Position numbers and translations under genes: made by a program. Below are positions 1 through 8,440 of a stretch of DNA of 64,000 nucleotides, in pieces; position 1 is the stretch's first letter, and each line of letters starts with the position of its first letter. Under the pieces are notes generated by a model that searched no databases, was not told the origin of the DNA, and saw only the letters and a program-made list of their open reading frames with translations. The stretch spans positions 397,728 to 461,727 of the forward strand of contig NZ_JHWH01000001.1 of the NCBI RefSeq assembly GCF_000622145.1. The letters run 5' to 3'. This DNA is from Paracoccus yeei ATCC BAA-599 (GTDB lineage: Bacteria; Pseudomonadota; Alphaproteobacteria; Rhodobacterales; Rhodobacteraceae).

Positions 1-383
1 TGGTCGCCGACCGGCTGTGGCTGGTCGATCAGGGCGGCGTCAGCCCCTGGCAGGGCGATCTGGACGATTACCGCCGGATGCTGCTTGCGGGCGAGGAAAA
101 GCCCGCGCCGCCAAAGCCCGAAAAGCCGGTGGTGAAGCGCCCCTCGCGCGACCAGATCCTGGAGCTGCGCGCCGAGGCCCGCCGCGCCGAGGAGCGGGTC
201 GAGAAGCTGTCGGCCATGCTGGAAAAGCTCGACGCCATCATGGCCGATCCTGCGACCTATGACGACGCGCAAAAGGCCGAAGCCTTCGGCCGCAAGCACG
301 CCGAGGCATCCGAGGCGATGCTGCGCGCCGAAAGCCTGTGGATGGAGGCGCTGGAGCGGCTGGAGGCGGCCGAGCGCGCGTAA
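1..383 (+). CDS. ABC-F family ATPase, C-terminal end (partial)
   Basis: The reading frame is open from the left edge (codons from base 3) to the stop at 381-383, giving the last 126 residues. The first residues (VADRLWLVDQG, then a DDYRRMLL segment) match the end of the second nucleotide-binding domain of soluble ABC-F ATPases of the YheS/Uup type. The remainder is a charged, Lys/Glu/Ala-rich stretch predicted to form the coiled-coil tail typical of the family. ABC-F proteins act on the ribosome rather than as transporters. Both Walker motifs lie outside the window, so the subfamily cannot be fixed. Confidence 0.8.
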   Translation, partial: VADRLWLVDQGGVSPWQGDLDDYRRMLLAGEEKPAPPKPEKPVVKRPSRDQILELRAEARRAEERVEKLSAMLEKLDAIMADPATYDDAQKAEAFGRKHAEASEAMLRAESLWMEALERLEAAERA

Positions 384-480
384 AGGCAACAGTTCGCGCT
401 TTTCGCCCGCAGCGCGCCCGATGACGCTTGCCCGGCCGGCCGCTTTGGTCCAAGGGTCGCCCAAACAGACGGGATTCGCC

Positions 481-1224
481 ATGCTCAGACCCCTTGCCCT
501 TGCAGCCGTGACGCTTGCCAGCCTTGCCACCGGGGCCGGTGCGCAGTCGCTGGGCGAGATTCGGTCGCTGTCCTTCGACGGGGGCATCGGCGCGACGTTC
601 GGGCCCGACTACATGGGCGCGGACGACTATGGCACCTCGCCCTGGATCATCCTGCGCAACGGCCAGATCAACGACGCCACCGGCGAAAAGCAGGGCCTCT
701 CGATCCTGCCGTCGCTGGACTACCACGGCAAGCGCGACGCCGGCGACCACGACGACCTGACGGGCATGGACGACATCAGCGCGGCGGGCGAACTGGGTGT
801 GCGGCTGAACTATGTCATGGGCGACGTGACCGGCTATGGCGCGGTGCGCAAGGGCCTGGGCGGGCACCACGGCGTGACCGGCGAACTGGGCGCGCGGTTC
901 CGCAACCAGCCGCAGGACAAGCTGACCCTGACCACGGCGGCCGAGCTTCGCTTCGGCAATGGCGAGTTCACCGACACCTATTTCGGCGTCAGCGAGGGCG
1001 AATCGCTGTCCAGCGGCTATGCGCCCTATGACGCCGGCGGCGGCATCTATGCCGCGCGCCTGTCGGTCGAGGCGCGCTATGAATTCCTGCCCGACACGTT
1101 GCTGATGGGCCGCTTCACCTACAGCCGCCTGCTGGGCGACGCGGCCGATTCGCCCATCGTGCACGAAAGCAACCAGCCGACCTTCAGCATCGGCGTCGCG
1201 CGGCATCTGAATTTCCGCTTCTGA
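481..1224 (+). CDS. MipA/OmpV family outer-membrane protein
   Basis: The product is 247 residues. It begins with a clear signal peptide (MLRPLALAAVTLASLATGAGAQ, cleavage expected after GAGA). The body is rich in alternating hydrophobic and polar residues and aromatic girdle positions, and it ends in aromatic NFRF, as expected of an outer-membrane beta barrel. Sequences such as GIGATFGPDYMGADDYGTSP and the ending PTFSIGVARHL are typical of MipA/OmpV proteins, a family linked to murein-synthesis scaffolding or porin-like roles. The frame is open further upstream, but ATG 481 directly precedes the signal peptide and is preferred. It stands alone between the ABC-F gene and a separately promoted Fe-S gene. 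Confidence 0.82.
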   Translation: MLRPLALAAVTLASLATGAGAQSLGEIRSLSFDGGIGATFGPDYMGADDYGTSPWIILRNGQINDATGEKQGLSILPSLDYHGKRDAGDHDDLTGMDDISAAGELGVRLNYVMGDVTGYGAVRKGLGGHHGVTGELGARFRNQPQDKLTLTTAAELRFGNGEFTDTYFGVSEGESLSSGYAPYDAGGGIYAARLSVEARYEFLPDTLLMGRFTYSRLLGDAADSPIVHESNQPTFSIGVARHLNFRF

Positions 1225-1257
1225 CGGGTGGGCGCCGGGCCTTCCGGCCCTGCGGGC

Positions 1258-1286
1258 TGGACCCCAGCGCCCCCCGGTCCTATATA
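1258..1286 (+). promoter_or_regulatory. candidate sigma-70 promoter for the MIP18-type gene
   Basis: TGGACC (1258-1263), a 17-base spacer, then TATATA (1281-1286). This would start transcription near 1292, about 20 bases before the ATG at 1315. Judged by eye from motif and spacing only. Confidence 0.4.
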
Positions 1287-1314
1287 GTCGCAGGACATTT
1301 ACAGGACGCGGTGC

Positions 1315-1674
1315 ATGACCCCCGAGAACTTGCAGGAGGGCGACCCCCTCATCGCCCCTTCGACGACCGAGCATCCGCTTTACGACAGCGTCGTCGAAGC
1401 GTGCCGGACGGTCTATGACCCCGAGATTCCGGTCAACATCTTTGATCTGGGGCTGATCTATACCATCGCCATCGACCAGGCCAACGCCGTCCGCATCGTC
1501 ATGACGCTGACCGCCCCCGGCTGTCCCGTCGCGGGCGAGATGCCGGGCTGGGTCGCCGATGCCGTTGGCGCCATTCCCGGTGTCGGCCAGGTCGATGTCG
1601 AGATGACCTTCCAGCCGCAATGGGGCATGGACATGATGTCCGAGGAAGCCCGCCTTGAATTGGGGTTCATTTGA
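1315..1674 (+). CDS. MIP18/DUF59 family Fe-S cluster assembly protein (SufT-like)
   Basis: The 119-residue protein has the DUF59 core: VYDPEIPVNIFDLGLIY near residues 32-48, and MTLTAPGCPVAGEMPGWV with the conserved cysteine near residue 69. Its length and motifs match the small SUF-associated proteins (SufT/PaaD-like) that help load Fe-S clusters onto target proteins in the cytoplasm. In relatives it often ends the suf operon, but no suf genes are visible here. The stop overlaps the start of the following acetyltransferase, so the two are probably co-transcribed. Confidence 0.82.
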   Translation: MTPENLQEGDPLIAPSTTEHPLYDSVVEACRTVYDPEIPVNIFDLGLIYTIAIDQANAVRIVMTLTAPGCPVAGEMPGWVADAVGAIPGVGQVDVEMTFQPQWGMDMMSEEARLELGFI

Positions 1675-2249
1675 GCGCGCGCGAGGACATGCTGGCCGGG
1701 CGGCCCTATGACCCCGGCGCTGGCGAACTGGTTGCCCTGCGCCGCGTGGCCCAGGGATTGATGCGCGACTACAACGCCACGATCATCGGCGACAAGACCC
1801 GCGCCCGCACCCTGACGCAGCTGCTGGGCAGTTGGAACGGCGCGGTGATCCGCGCGCCCTTTCACGTCGATTACGGCAAGAACATCCATTTCGGGCCCGG
1901 TTGCTTCGTCAACTACGGCTGCTTTTTCATGGACATCTGCGAAATCCGCATCGGCGCGCGCTGCCAGTTCGGCACCGCCGTGCAGCTGCTGACCGAGGAT
2001 CGGCCGCGCGATGTCGCCCGCCGCTCCAAGGGCCAGGAATGGGGTCGTCCGATCAGCATCGGCGACGATGTCTGGATCGGCGGCGGCGCCATCGTGGTGC
2101 CGGGCGTGACCATCGGCGCGGGCGCGATCGTCGGCGCGGGCGCGGTCGTCACCCGCGACGTGCCGCCGGGCGCCACCGTGGCGGGCAGCCCCGCCCGCCC
2201 CGTGCGCAGCAGCCTGAACGCGGAACGGGCGGTTCAGGAAATCACCTGA
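1671..2249 (+). CDS. hexapeptide-repeat sugar O-acetyltransferase (maltose/nodulation acetyltransferase type)
   Basis: The 192-residue protein has the N-terminal Mac domain (REDMLAGRPYDP) followed by left-handed beta-helix hexapeptide repeats (IGDDVWIGGGAIVVPGVTIGAGAIVGAGAVV, about residues 124-155). This is the layout of LacA/Maa/NodL enzymes, which move acetyl from acetyl-CoA to sugars. The start is TTG at 1671, overlapping the previous stop in a TTGA junction. The alternative ATG at 1689 would remove the conserved residues before MLAG, so TTG is favoured. The substrate cannot be told. The 3' end overlaps the convergent phosphatase gene by 16 bases. Confidence 0.8.
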   Translation: MSAREDMLAGRPYDPGAGELVALRRVAQGLMRDYNATIIGDKTRARTLTQLLGSWNGAVIRAPFHVDYGKNIHFGPGCFVNYGCFFMDICEIRIGARCQFGTAVQLLTEDRPRDVARRSKGQEWGRPISIGDDVWIGGGAIVVPGVTIGAGAIVGAGAVVTRDVPPGATVAGSPARPVRSSLNAERAVQEIT

Positions 2250-2794
2250 TGCCGCCCCTGGTGGACATGGTGCAGCGCGCCCTGGACCACCGGCAGCCGT
2301 CCCAGCGCCGCAAGCGGCAGGTCCATCGCTACCAGCCGGATCATGTGCAGCGTGATGCCATGCGTCACGATGACCGCCGGCTGGTCAAGCTCGGCCAGGA
2401 AAGCCGCGACGCGGGCGCGCAGGGCGGCAAAGCCCTCGGCCCCCGGCAGGCGGTCGTACCAGCCGATCCCCCCGGCGGTGAACGCCTGCGGATGCGCCTG
2501 GCGCAGGTCCGCCAGCGTCGCCCCGTTCTGCGGGCCAAGGTCGATTTCCACCAGCCGCCAGTCCTGGCGAAAGGGCCGCCCGGCCAGCGCGATGCGCGCG
2601 GTCGCCACCGCCCGCCCCGCCGGGCTGGCCCAGGCGGCCATCGGCGGCAGCGCCGCCAGCAATTCGGCCTGCCTGCGGGCCTGCTCCTGCCCGCGTTCGG
2701 TCAGCGGCGAATCCAGCCGGCCCTGCAGGCGGCCCTGCACGTTCCATTCGGTCTCGCCATGGCGCAGCAGATACAGTTCGGGAATCATGGCCAT
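2234..2794 (-). CDS. histidine phosphatase family protein
   Basis: The 186-residue protein opens with LYLLRHGETEWN, the RHG catalytic signature (His12 is the phosphate acceptor), and has the second conserved histidine in VIVTHGITLHM. This is the branch-1 histidine phosphatase fold (phosphoglycerate mutase / CobC-like). The substrate is unknown. The start overlaps the 3' end of hemF by 10 bases, so it is probably translated from the hemF transcript. Confidence 0.85.
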   Translation of the reverse strand: MAMIPELYLLRHGETEWNVQGRLQGRLDSPLTERGQEQARRQAELLAALPPMAAWASPAGRAVATARIALAGRPFRQDWRLVEIDLGPQNGATLADLRQAHPQAFTAGGIGWYDRLPGAEGFAALRARVAAFLAELDQPAVIVTHGITLHMIRLVAMDLPLAALGRLPVVQGALHHVHQGRHQVIS

Positions 2795-3663
2795 TTCGCC
2801 ACGGGCGGCAGGCTCATCAGCACGGCTTCGGGGTCGTGGCCGGTGGCCAGGCCGAACTTGGTGCCGCGGTCGTAGACGAGGTTGTATTCCGCATAAAGCC
2901 CGCGATGGATCAGCTGCGCCTCGCGCTCGGCCTCGCCCCAGGGGGTCGCCATGCGCGCCTGCGCCAGCGGCAGGAAGGCGGGCAGGAACGCCTCGCCCAC
3001 GGCCCTGGTGAAGGCGAAATCGGCCTGCCAGTCGCCGGTGTTCAGATCGTCATAGAAGATGCCGCCGACGCCGCGCGCCCGGCCCCGGTGCGGGATGAAG
3101 AAATATTCGTCCGCCCAGGCCTTGAAGCGGTCGTAGTAATCGGCCCCGTGCGCATCGCAGGCGCTGCGCAGCGCGGCATGGAAATGGGCCGTATCCCCCT
3201 GGTATTCCAGGCAGGGGTTCAGGTCGGCGCCGCCGCCGAACCACCAGGCGGAAGGGGTCCAGAACATGCGGGTGTTCATGTGGACCGCCGGGGCGTGCGG
3301 GTTCTGCATATGCGCGACCAGGCTGATCCCCGAAGCCCAGAAGCGCGGGTCTTCGGCCACGCCGGGCACGCCGCGCGCGGCCATCGCCGTCTGCGCCGCG
3401 GGGGCCAGTTCGCCATGGACGGCCGACCAGTTCACGCCCACCTTCTCGAACACGCGCCCGCCGCGCATCACCGACATGATGCCGCCGCCGCCATCGGCGC
3501 CGCGCCGCGTCTCGCGCAGTTCGAACCGGCCGGGGGCGGCCGGGCCGGGGCCGGCATCCTCGAGCCCCTCGAAGGCGGCCACGATGCGGTCGCGCAGCGT
3601 CCTGAACCATGCCGCCGCCTCGTCCCGCTCTGCCTGCATCTGCATTGCCGTTCTTCCCTGCAT
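2785..3663 (-). CDS. hemF: oxygen-dependent coproporphyrinogen III oxidase
   Basis: The 292-residue protein carries signatures of aerobic coproporphyrinogen oxidase: GGGIMSVMRGGRVFEKVGVN, MNTRMFWTPSAWWFGGGADLNP, HRGRARGVGGIFYDDLN, and YNLVYDRGTKFGL near the end. It converts coproporphyrinogen III to protoporphyrinogen IX with O2 in the cytoplasm. ATG 3663 gives MQGRTAMQMQAERDEA; an in-frame ATG at 3645 is an equally good start. The oxygen-independent enzyme hemN lies about 15 kb away in the FNR-controlled block, so this strain has both oxygen regimes covered. Confidence 0.95.
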   Translation of the reverse strand: MQGRTAMQMQAERDEAAAWFRTLRDRIVAAFEGLEDAGPGPAAPGRFELRETRRGADGGGGIMSVMRGGRVFEKVGVNWSAVHGELAPAAQTAMAARGVPGVAEDPRFWASGISLVAHMQNPHAPAVHMNTRMFWTPSAWWFGGGADLNPCLEYQGDTAHFHAALRSACDAHGADYYDRFKAWADEYFFIPHRGRARGVGGIFYDDLNTGDWQADFAFTRAVGEAFLPAFLPLAQARMATPWGEAEREAQLIHRGLYAEYNLVYDRGTKFGLATGHDPEAVLMSLPPVAKWP

Positions 3664-3670
3664 TCGTGAA

Positions 3671-3700
3671 TTGCGCCGCGCCCTGCTGCGGCCTTATGCT
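3671..3700 (+). promoter_or_regulatory. candidate sigma-70 promoter for the lipoprotein gene
   Basis: TTGCGC (3671-3676), an 18-base spacer, TATGCT (3695-3700). The start point would fall near 3707, about 20 bases before ATG 3727. This lies in the divergent gap with hemF. Assignment is by motif and spacing only. Confidence 0.4.
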
Positions 3701-3726
3701 GGTTGAAACAACTAGAGAAGCCGACC

Positions 3727-4140
3727 ATGACCCGCAACATCGCGCTTGGCCTTCTGCCCGTTCTGATCCTGGCCGCCTGCGGCACGCCCCAGGAACGCTG
3801 CATCAGCCGGAACACCAGCGAATACCGCACCGTCGCGCGCCTGCTGAGCGAGGTCGAGGCCAATCTGGCCCGCGGTTACGCCTGGGAGGAACGCGAATAC
3901 ATGCGGACCGAATGGGACACCTGCCCCGTCGTGGTGACCGACCGCAAGGGGGGGCGGAGCATCGTCTATCGGTCCTGCGCGCGCAATGTCATCGACACCG
4001 AACGCTACCGCGTGCCGATCGACCCGGCGTCCGAGACGCGCAAGCGCGACAACCTGGCCGCCCGCAAGGCGCAACTGGCGCGTCCGGCGGCGGCGGCGGT
4101 CGACGCCTGCAAGGCCGCCTATCCCGAGGACAAGGGCTAG
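3727..4140 (+). CDS. small putative lipoprotein, function unknown
   Basis: The 137-residue product has a lipoprotein signal: MTRN, a hydrophobic stretch, then the lipobox LAAC with Cys18 as the predicted lipidated residue. The mature part has several cysteines (RCISRN, DTCPVVV, RSCARNV, VDACKAAYP) that could form disulfides in the periplasm. ATG 3727 is preferred over TTG 3703 because it sits directly before the signal and follows AGAGAAG. It overlaps the convergent SDR stop by 4 bases. I do not recognise a characterised family. Confidence 0.7.
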   Translation: MTRNIALGLLPVLILAACGTPQERCISRNTSEYRTVARLLSEVEANLARGYAWEEREYMRTEWDTCPVVVTDRKGGRSIVYRSCARNVIDTERYRVPIDPASETRKRDNLAARKAQLARPAAAAVDACKAAYPEDKG

Positions 4141-4952
4141 AACACGCCCGGCGCCAGCGGATGGCCCAGGCTGCGCCCGCCGTCCACGCGCAGGATCTGC
4201 CCGGTGACGAAGGCCGCGCCGTCGCTGGCCAGGAACTGCACCGCATCGGCCAGTTCGTCCGCCCCGGCGATGCGCCCCAGGGGCGTCGCCGCGACCAGCT
4301 TTTCGCGCAGGCTCGGGTCCTCGCGCAGGCTGTCCTGCAAGCGGTTCGACATGATCGAGGCGAATGCCACCCCGTTCACCCGGATGCGGTGCCGCGCCAG
4401 TGCCACGGCCAGCGACCGGGTGGCCTGGGCCTGGGCGGCGCTGGCGATGGAATAGGCCAGCATGTCGGGCTGGGGCCGGTCGGCGGCCAGCGAATGGACA
4501 TTGACGATGGCGCCGTTCTGCACGGGCGCCTCGTCCTCGCGCGCCTCGGCCTGGGCCACCATGCGGCGGGCGACCATCTGCGACAGCTTCAGCCCCGAGA
4601 TCATGTTCTGGCGCAGCATGTCGCCCAGAAGATCGTCGCTCAGCGACAGGGGATCGCAGGGCTGCACGGCGCGGTGGGCGTTCACCAGGATGTCGATGCG
4701 CTCGAAGGCGTCGATGCTGGCCGACACCAGGTTCGCCAGCGTCAGCTTCTGCGTCAGGTCGCCCGCAAAGGCGCGCACCGGCCCGTCGGAGGCGGAAAAG
4801 CCGTCGCCCAGCTCGGCCTCGAGCGCGGATTCGTCGCTGTCGGCAAAGACGACATTCGCCCCCGCCTCCTGGAAATGGCGGGCGATGGCCAGGCCGATGC
4901 CGCGCGCGGCGCCGGTCACGATGGCGGTCTTGCCCTGGATCGACAGGCTCAT
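4137..4952 (-). CDS. short-chain dehydrogenase/reductase family protein lacking the catalytic lysine
   Basis: The 271-residue Rossmann protein has the NAD(P)-binding TGAARGIG motif (13-20), a conserved serine (Ser154 in VNVHS), Tyr167 of the catalytic YxxxK, and the C-terminal FVTGQILRVDGG. The lysine of YxxxK is replaced: the sequence reads YSIAS, with serine at 171. The usual NAG motif is NAH. Classical SDR chemistry needs Tyr and Lys, so activity may be altered or lost. The start overlaps the stop of the upstream methyltransferase gene (ATGA), suggesting co-expression. Confidence 0.85.
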   Translation of the reverse strand: MSLSIQGKTAIVTGAARGIGLAIARHFQEAGANVVFADSDESALEAELGDGFSASDGPVRAFAGDLTQKLTLANLVSASIDAFERIDILVNAHRAVQPCDPLSLSDDLLGDMLRQNMISGLKLSQMVARRMVAQAEAREDEAPVQNGAIVNVHSLAADRPQPDMLAYSIASAAQAQATRSLAVALARHRIRVNGVAFASIMSNRLQDSLREDPSLREKLVAATPLGRIAGADELADAVQFLASDGAAFVTGQILRVDGGRSLGHPLAPGVF

Positions 4953-5962
4953 GCGCGGCGTCCTTTCGCGGCTTTGGCGCCGGGCCTGCGGGCGCCGGTG
5001 GCGGTCAGGATCTTGAAGCGGGTGTCGCCGCCGATCTCGGCCACATCACCGAAATGCTCGCGCAGCGCCTGTTCATAGGGCAGGTGCCGGTTGGCGACCA
5101 TCCAGAGCCGCCCCGCCCCGGTCAAAAGCCCGGCGGCGGCGCGGATGAACCCGGCACCCAGCCGGGGATCGGCGGCGCGGCCATCGTGGAAGGGCGGGTT
5201 CATCACCACGCCGTTCACCGGCTCGGACAGGCGGAAATCCAGCGCATCGGCCCAGTGGAACCGCGCGCGGGGATCGGTGACATTGCGCCGGGCGCAGTCC
5301 AGGGCCACGGCATCGGCCTCGACCAGGTGAAGCACCTCGACGCCCGGATGGGCCAGGACCTGCGCCGACAGCCAGCCCCAGCCGGCCCCCAGATCGACCA
5401 TGCGGGTCGGCAGCTTGTCGGGCAGATGCGCGGCCAGCTCGACCGAGGCCGGGTCGGGCCCATCCGCCGAAAAGACCCCCGGCCGCGTCACGAAGCCGGG
5501 CGCCGCCTGATGATCCTGCGCGGCCCAGCCGGCGGGCAGCCAGCCGGGTTCGGGCAGCGTCACGCGAAAGATCTTGCCATGCGCGCGGGACTGGATGCCA
5601 TCGACCGGGGCCAGGGCGCGCACTTCCTTCAGCACGCTGTCCACCCCGTCGGTCTTTTGCCCGTCCACCCACAGCGCGGCGCCGGGGGCAAGATGCGCCG
5701 CCGCCTGGGCGATGCGGGCGCGCGCCTCGGCCCGGGCGCGGGGCAGAAAGACCACCGCCGCGTCAAAATCGCCCTCGGGCGCCGTCGCCGGGGCCAGGCC
5801 GCGCGCCTTCAGCGCCGCAAATTCGGGGAAAAGGCGCTGCACGACCTGCGTGCGCGCCGGATCGAAACGGTCAAGATCGCTTGCCGCGCCTGCGCCAATC
5901 AGCAGCAGCCGCCCCTCCGGCGGGGTATCGCCGAAAACAAGCTCCAGTCGGGAACCAGCCAA
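4949..5962 (-). CDS. class I SAM-dependent methyltransferase, RsmC-like (16S rRNA guanine-N2)
   Basis: The 337-residue protein has a divergent N-terminal half and a C-terminal SAM-binding domain: motif I MVDLGAGWGWLSAQVL near 190-203 and motif IV VVMNPPFHDGR near 253-263. NPPF with a degenerate N-terminal methyltransferase-like domain is the arrangement of RsmC/RlmG, which methylate guanine N2 in rRNA. The C-terminus is basic (GARRPGAKAAKGRRA), fitting RNA binding. It starts just downstream of clpS on the same strand with a very short gap. Confidence 0.78.
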   Translation of the reverse strand: MAGSRLELVFGDTPPEGRLLLIGAGAASDLDRFDPARTQVVQRLFPEFAALKARGLAPATAPEGDFDAAVVFLPRARAEARARIAQAAAHLAPGAALWVDGQKTDGVDSVLKEVRALAPVDGIQSRAHGKIFRVTLPEPGWLPAGWAAQDHQAAPGFVTRPGVFSADGPDPASVELAAHLPDKLPTRMVDLGAGWGWLSAQVLAHPGVEVLHLVEADAVALDCARRNVTDPRARFHWADALDFRLSEPVNGVVMNPPFHDGRAADPRLGAGFIRAAAGLLTGAGRLWMVANRHLPYEQALREHFGDVAEIGGDTRFKILTATGARRPGAKAAKGRRA

Positions 5963-5965
5963 TGT

Positions 5966-6283
5966 CTACTCTTTTTCCATGGTGCATTGCAGCGGATGCT
6001 GCTGGCGGCGCGCAAGTTCCATCACCTGGGCCACCTTGGTTTCGGCGATCTCGTGCGAAAACACGCCGACGACCGCCACGCCCTTGCGGTGGACGGTCAG
6101 CATGATCTCGATCGCCTGGGCACGGGTCATGTTGAACAGCCGCTCAAGCACATGCACGACGAATTCCATGGGAGTGAAATCGTCGTTCAGCAGCAGGACC
6201 TTGTAAAGCGGAGGACGCTGCGTGCGGGGCTTGGTCTTGACCGCCAGATCGACATCCTCGCGGTCGCCGGGTCGTTGGGTCAT
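5966..6283 (-). CDS. clpS: ATP-dependent Clp protease adaptor ClpS
   Basis: The 105-residue protein contains the ClpS core [17 protein letters not shown] and [19 protein letters not shown], then [10 protein letters not shown]. ClpS binds the ClpA N-domain and delivers N-end-rule substrates. The open frame extends upstream, but ATG 6283 (MTQRPGD) leaves the expected short, polar N-terminal tail. A GTG five codons upstream is a weaker alternative. It is followed closely by the RsmC-like gene and diverges from the carboxypeptidase gene. Confidence 0.93.
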   Translation of the reverse strand: MTQRPGDREDVDLAVKTKPRTQRPPLYKVLLLNDDFTPMEFVVHVLERLFNMTRAQAIEIMLTVHRKGVAVVGVFSHEIAETKVAQVMELARRQQHPLQCTMEKE

Positions 6284-6505
6284 CTGCGGTCTGGTCACGT
6301 CGCCTGCATCGCCTGGGGAAAGGATCAGGGCCTGAATATAGGGGCTTTTGCCCCTGATGTAAGCCCCCGTCGCCGAATCCGCCCCGCAGCTGCCCGGCGC
6401 GCATTTCACAACCTCAGGCAGAATTCCGGCGAAACTTGCCAAAGTTATGGTTTCCGTCATGCCGCATCCGTGATATTGTCTGTTCATTAACGAAGGGTCC
6501 GCAAA

Positions 6506-8173
6506 ATGAATGGACCCTCAGAGGCAGAAGAGACCGGGACAGTGACCAGCATCGCCAGAAACGTCCGTTTGGGCCTTATGGTCCTATTCGCCTGGGCCAT
6601 GCCCATGGCGGTTGCCGCCGCACCATTCGCAGCCTTCGTTATGGATGCGCGAACCGGCCAGGAAATGTATTCGCAGAATGCCGACACGCGGCTGCATCCT
6701 GCCTCGCTGACCAAGATGATGACGCTTTACATGGCCTTCACGGCCATCGAGCGTGGTCAGGTTCGGCTGGACAGCAAGTTTCTCGTGTCCCAGCACGCCG
6801 CGTCCCAACCGCCGTCCCGCCTGGGGCTGAAGCCGGGGCAGCGGATCGAATTGCGCTATCTGATCCGCGCCGCCGCGGTGAAGTCGGCCAATGACGCGGC
6901 CACCACCATCGGCGAGGGGCTGGCCGGCTCCGAGCCCAAGTTCGCAGCCCAGATGACCGCGATGGCCCGCGCTCTGGGGATGCGCAACACGAACTTCCGC
7001 AACGCCAACGGCCTGACGGTCGAGGGGCATTACTCCAGCGCGCGCGACATGTCGCTGCTGGGGCGGCGGCTGTTCTATGATTTCCCGCAATACTACTCGA
7101 TCTTCTCGCGCCGTACGGCGGATGCGGGAATCGCCACCGTCTCCAGCACGAACAAGCGCTTCCTGGACAGCTACGAAGGCGCGGACGGCATCAAGACCGG
7201 CTATACCCGCGCGGCCGGCTTCAACCTGACGGCCTCGGCCAAGCGCGGCTCCAAGCGCATCATCGCGACGGTGCTGGGCGGCAATTCCACGGCGCATCGC
7301 AACGCGGTCATGGCCCAGTTGCTGGACGCAGGATTTGGAAAGGCCCCCACCCGTGTGCGTGAGGTGAAACCTGCGGCGCCGGCCCTGGTGGCCGAGCGCA
7401 AGGCGGTGCGGCGCACCGTCCAGGTCGCACGCGCGGTTCCGGCGCAGCCCGCGCCCCTGGTGCAGCTCTCCGCCTCGAGCCGGCCTGCGGCGCGCGCCTC
7501 GACGGCGGGGCTGGTCACGCCGGCGGCGATCGCGGCAGCCGTCAACCGGGCGCAGGCCGATGCCGGCGCCTCCGCCAGCGGCCGCCCGGCCCGCAAGCCC
7601 GCAGCCGTCGCCTCGGCCTCGACCAAGGGCAGCGACGACCTGGGCATCTCCTCGGCCCGACCCACCGGCCGCCCCGAGGGCGATTCGGGCAGCGACGCCG
7701 GCACCATCGCGGCCAAGCGCCCGGTGCCCGCACCGCGCCGCGACGAATCGGCCAGCCTTGCGCCCGCCGCGGACGTGCCCTCGCTGTTCCTGCTGGATCA
7801 GGTTGCCCCGGCGGCCCCGCAGATGGCGCTGACCGAAACGCCGCCGCCCGCGCCGCGCGGCGACGCGATCATCCTGGCCTCGCTGGCCCCCGAAACGGCG
7901 GAAGAGCCCGCGCCGCAGATCGTGTCCCGCTCGACCGGCGGGCGCGGCTATGGGGTTTCGCTGGGCCTTTACCGTTCGCGCCACGAGGCCGAGCAGCTTT
8001 TGCTGCGCACCGCCCTGCAAGACAGCGCAGCGCTGGGGAACGCGGTCAGCCGCGTCGCTGACACGCGCCGCGGATTCCAGGCGAATTTCGAAGGCATGTC
8101 CCGCCAGATGGCGGAACTGACCTGCGACCGCCTGGCGGCACGCCAACAGGACTGCACCGTCATCGGGCAATAG
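6506..8173 (+). CDS. D-alanyl-D-alanine carboxypeptidase (PBP5/6 family) with C-terminal SPOR domain
   Basis: The 555-residue protein has a signal peptide or anchor (hydrophobic 22-38), then the peptidase S11 domain with SLTK (Ser67-Lys70), SAN (127-129) and KTG (230-232). A long Ala/Pro/Arg-rich linker (about 280-460) leads to a SPOR-like C-terminal domain (about 478-555) with [19 protein letters not shown]. It trims the terminal D-Ala of peptidoglycan stem peptides in the periplasm, and the SPOR domain would bring it to denuded glycan at division sites. An intrinsic terminator follows 22 bases after the stop. Confidence 0.92.
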   Translation: MNGPSEAEETGTVTSIARNVRLGLMVLFAWAMPMAVAAAPFAAFVMDARTGQEMYSQNADTRLHPASLTKMMTLYMAFTAIERGQVRLDSKFLVSQHAASQPPSRLGLKPGQRIELRYLIRAAAVKSANDAATTIGEGLAGSEPKFAAQMTAMARALGMRNTNFRNANGLTVEGHYSSARDMSLLGRRLFYDFPQYYSIFSRRTADAGIATVSSTNKRFLDSYEGADGIKTGYTRAAGFNLTASAKRGSKRIIATVLGGNSTAHRNAVMAQLLDAGFGKAPTRVREVKPAAPALVAERKAVRRTVQVARAVPAQPAPLVQLSASSRPAARASTAGLVTPAAIAAAVNRAQADAGASASGRPARKPAAVASASTKGSDDLGISSARPTGRPEGDSGSDAGTIAAKRPVPAPRRDESASLAPAADVPSLFLLDQVAPAAPQMALTETPPPAPRGDAIILASLAPETAEEPAPQIVSRSTGGRGYGVSLGLYRSRHEAEQLLLRTALQDSAALGNAVSRVADTRRGFQANFEGMSRQMAELTCDRLAARQQDCTVIGQ

Positions 8174-8195
8174 ATCCTGACCAAAGGCGCTTCTG

Positions 8196-8219
8196 AACCC
8201 GGCTTCGGCCGGGTTTTTT
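8196..8219 (+). terminator. intrinsic terminator after the carboxypeptidase gene
   Basis: An 8-bp perfect stem (AACCCGGC / GCCGGGTT) closed by a UUCG tetraloop and followed by a run of T (TTTTTT overlapping the stem end). This is a canonical Rho-independent terminator and separates this gene from the convergent cco operon. Confidence 0.9.
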
Positions 8220-8263
8220 CTTGTGCGGAGCCGCGCGCTTCCCTGCCCCGCCCGGTCGCGCTG

Positions 8264-8422
8264 TCAGGGCTTGGGCCGGTCGTCCCATTCGTTGCTGAGG
8301 ATGCGTTCCGCGTCGCCCTTGGGATCGTCGTACTGGCGTCCGTTCAGCGCCCAGACAAAGGCCAGCAGGCCCAGCCCGCCAAGCCCCAGCGAGACGGGGA
8401 TCAGGATGGCAAGGATCTCCAT
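8264..8422 (-). CDS. ccoS: cbb3-type cytochrome oxidase assembly protein CcoS
   Basis: The small ORF encodes 52 residues. It starts MEILAILIPVSLGLGGLGLL, a single transmembrane segment, followed by AFVWALNGRQYDDPKGDAERIL, the hallmark of CcoS/FixS. CcoS is a small inner-membrane protein needed for cofactor insertion into cbb3 oxidase. It is the last gene of ccoGHIS, starting 18 bases after the ccoI stop on the same strand. Its own stop faces the carboxypeptidase terminator. Confidence 0.93.
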   Translation of the reverse strand: MEILAILIPVSLGLGGLGLLAFVWALNGRQYDDPKGDAERILSNEWDDRPKP

Positions 8423-8440
8423 GGGCGTCCCTTCCTGTGT

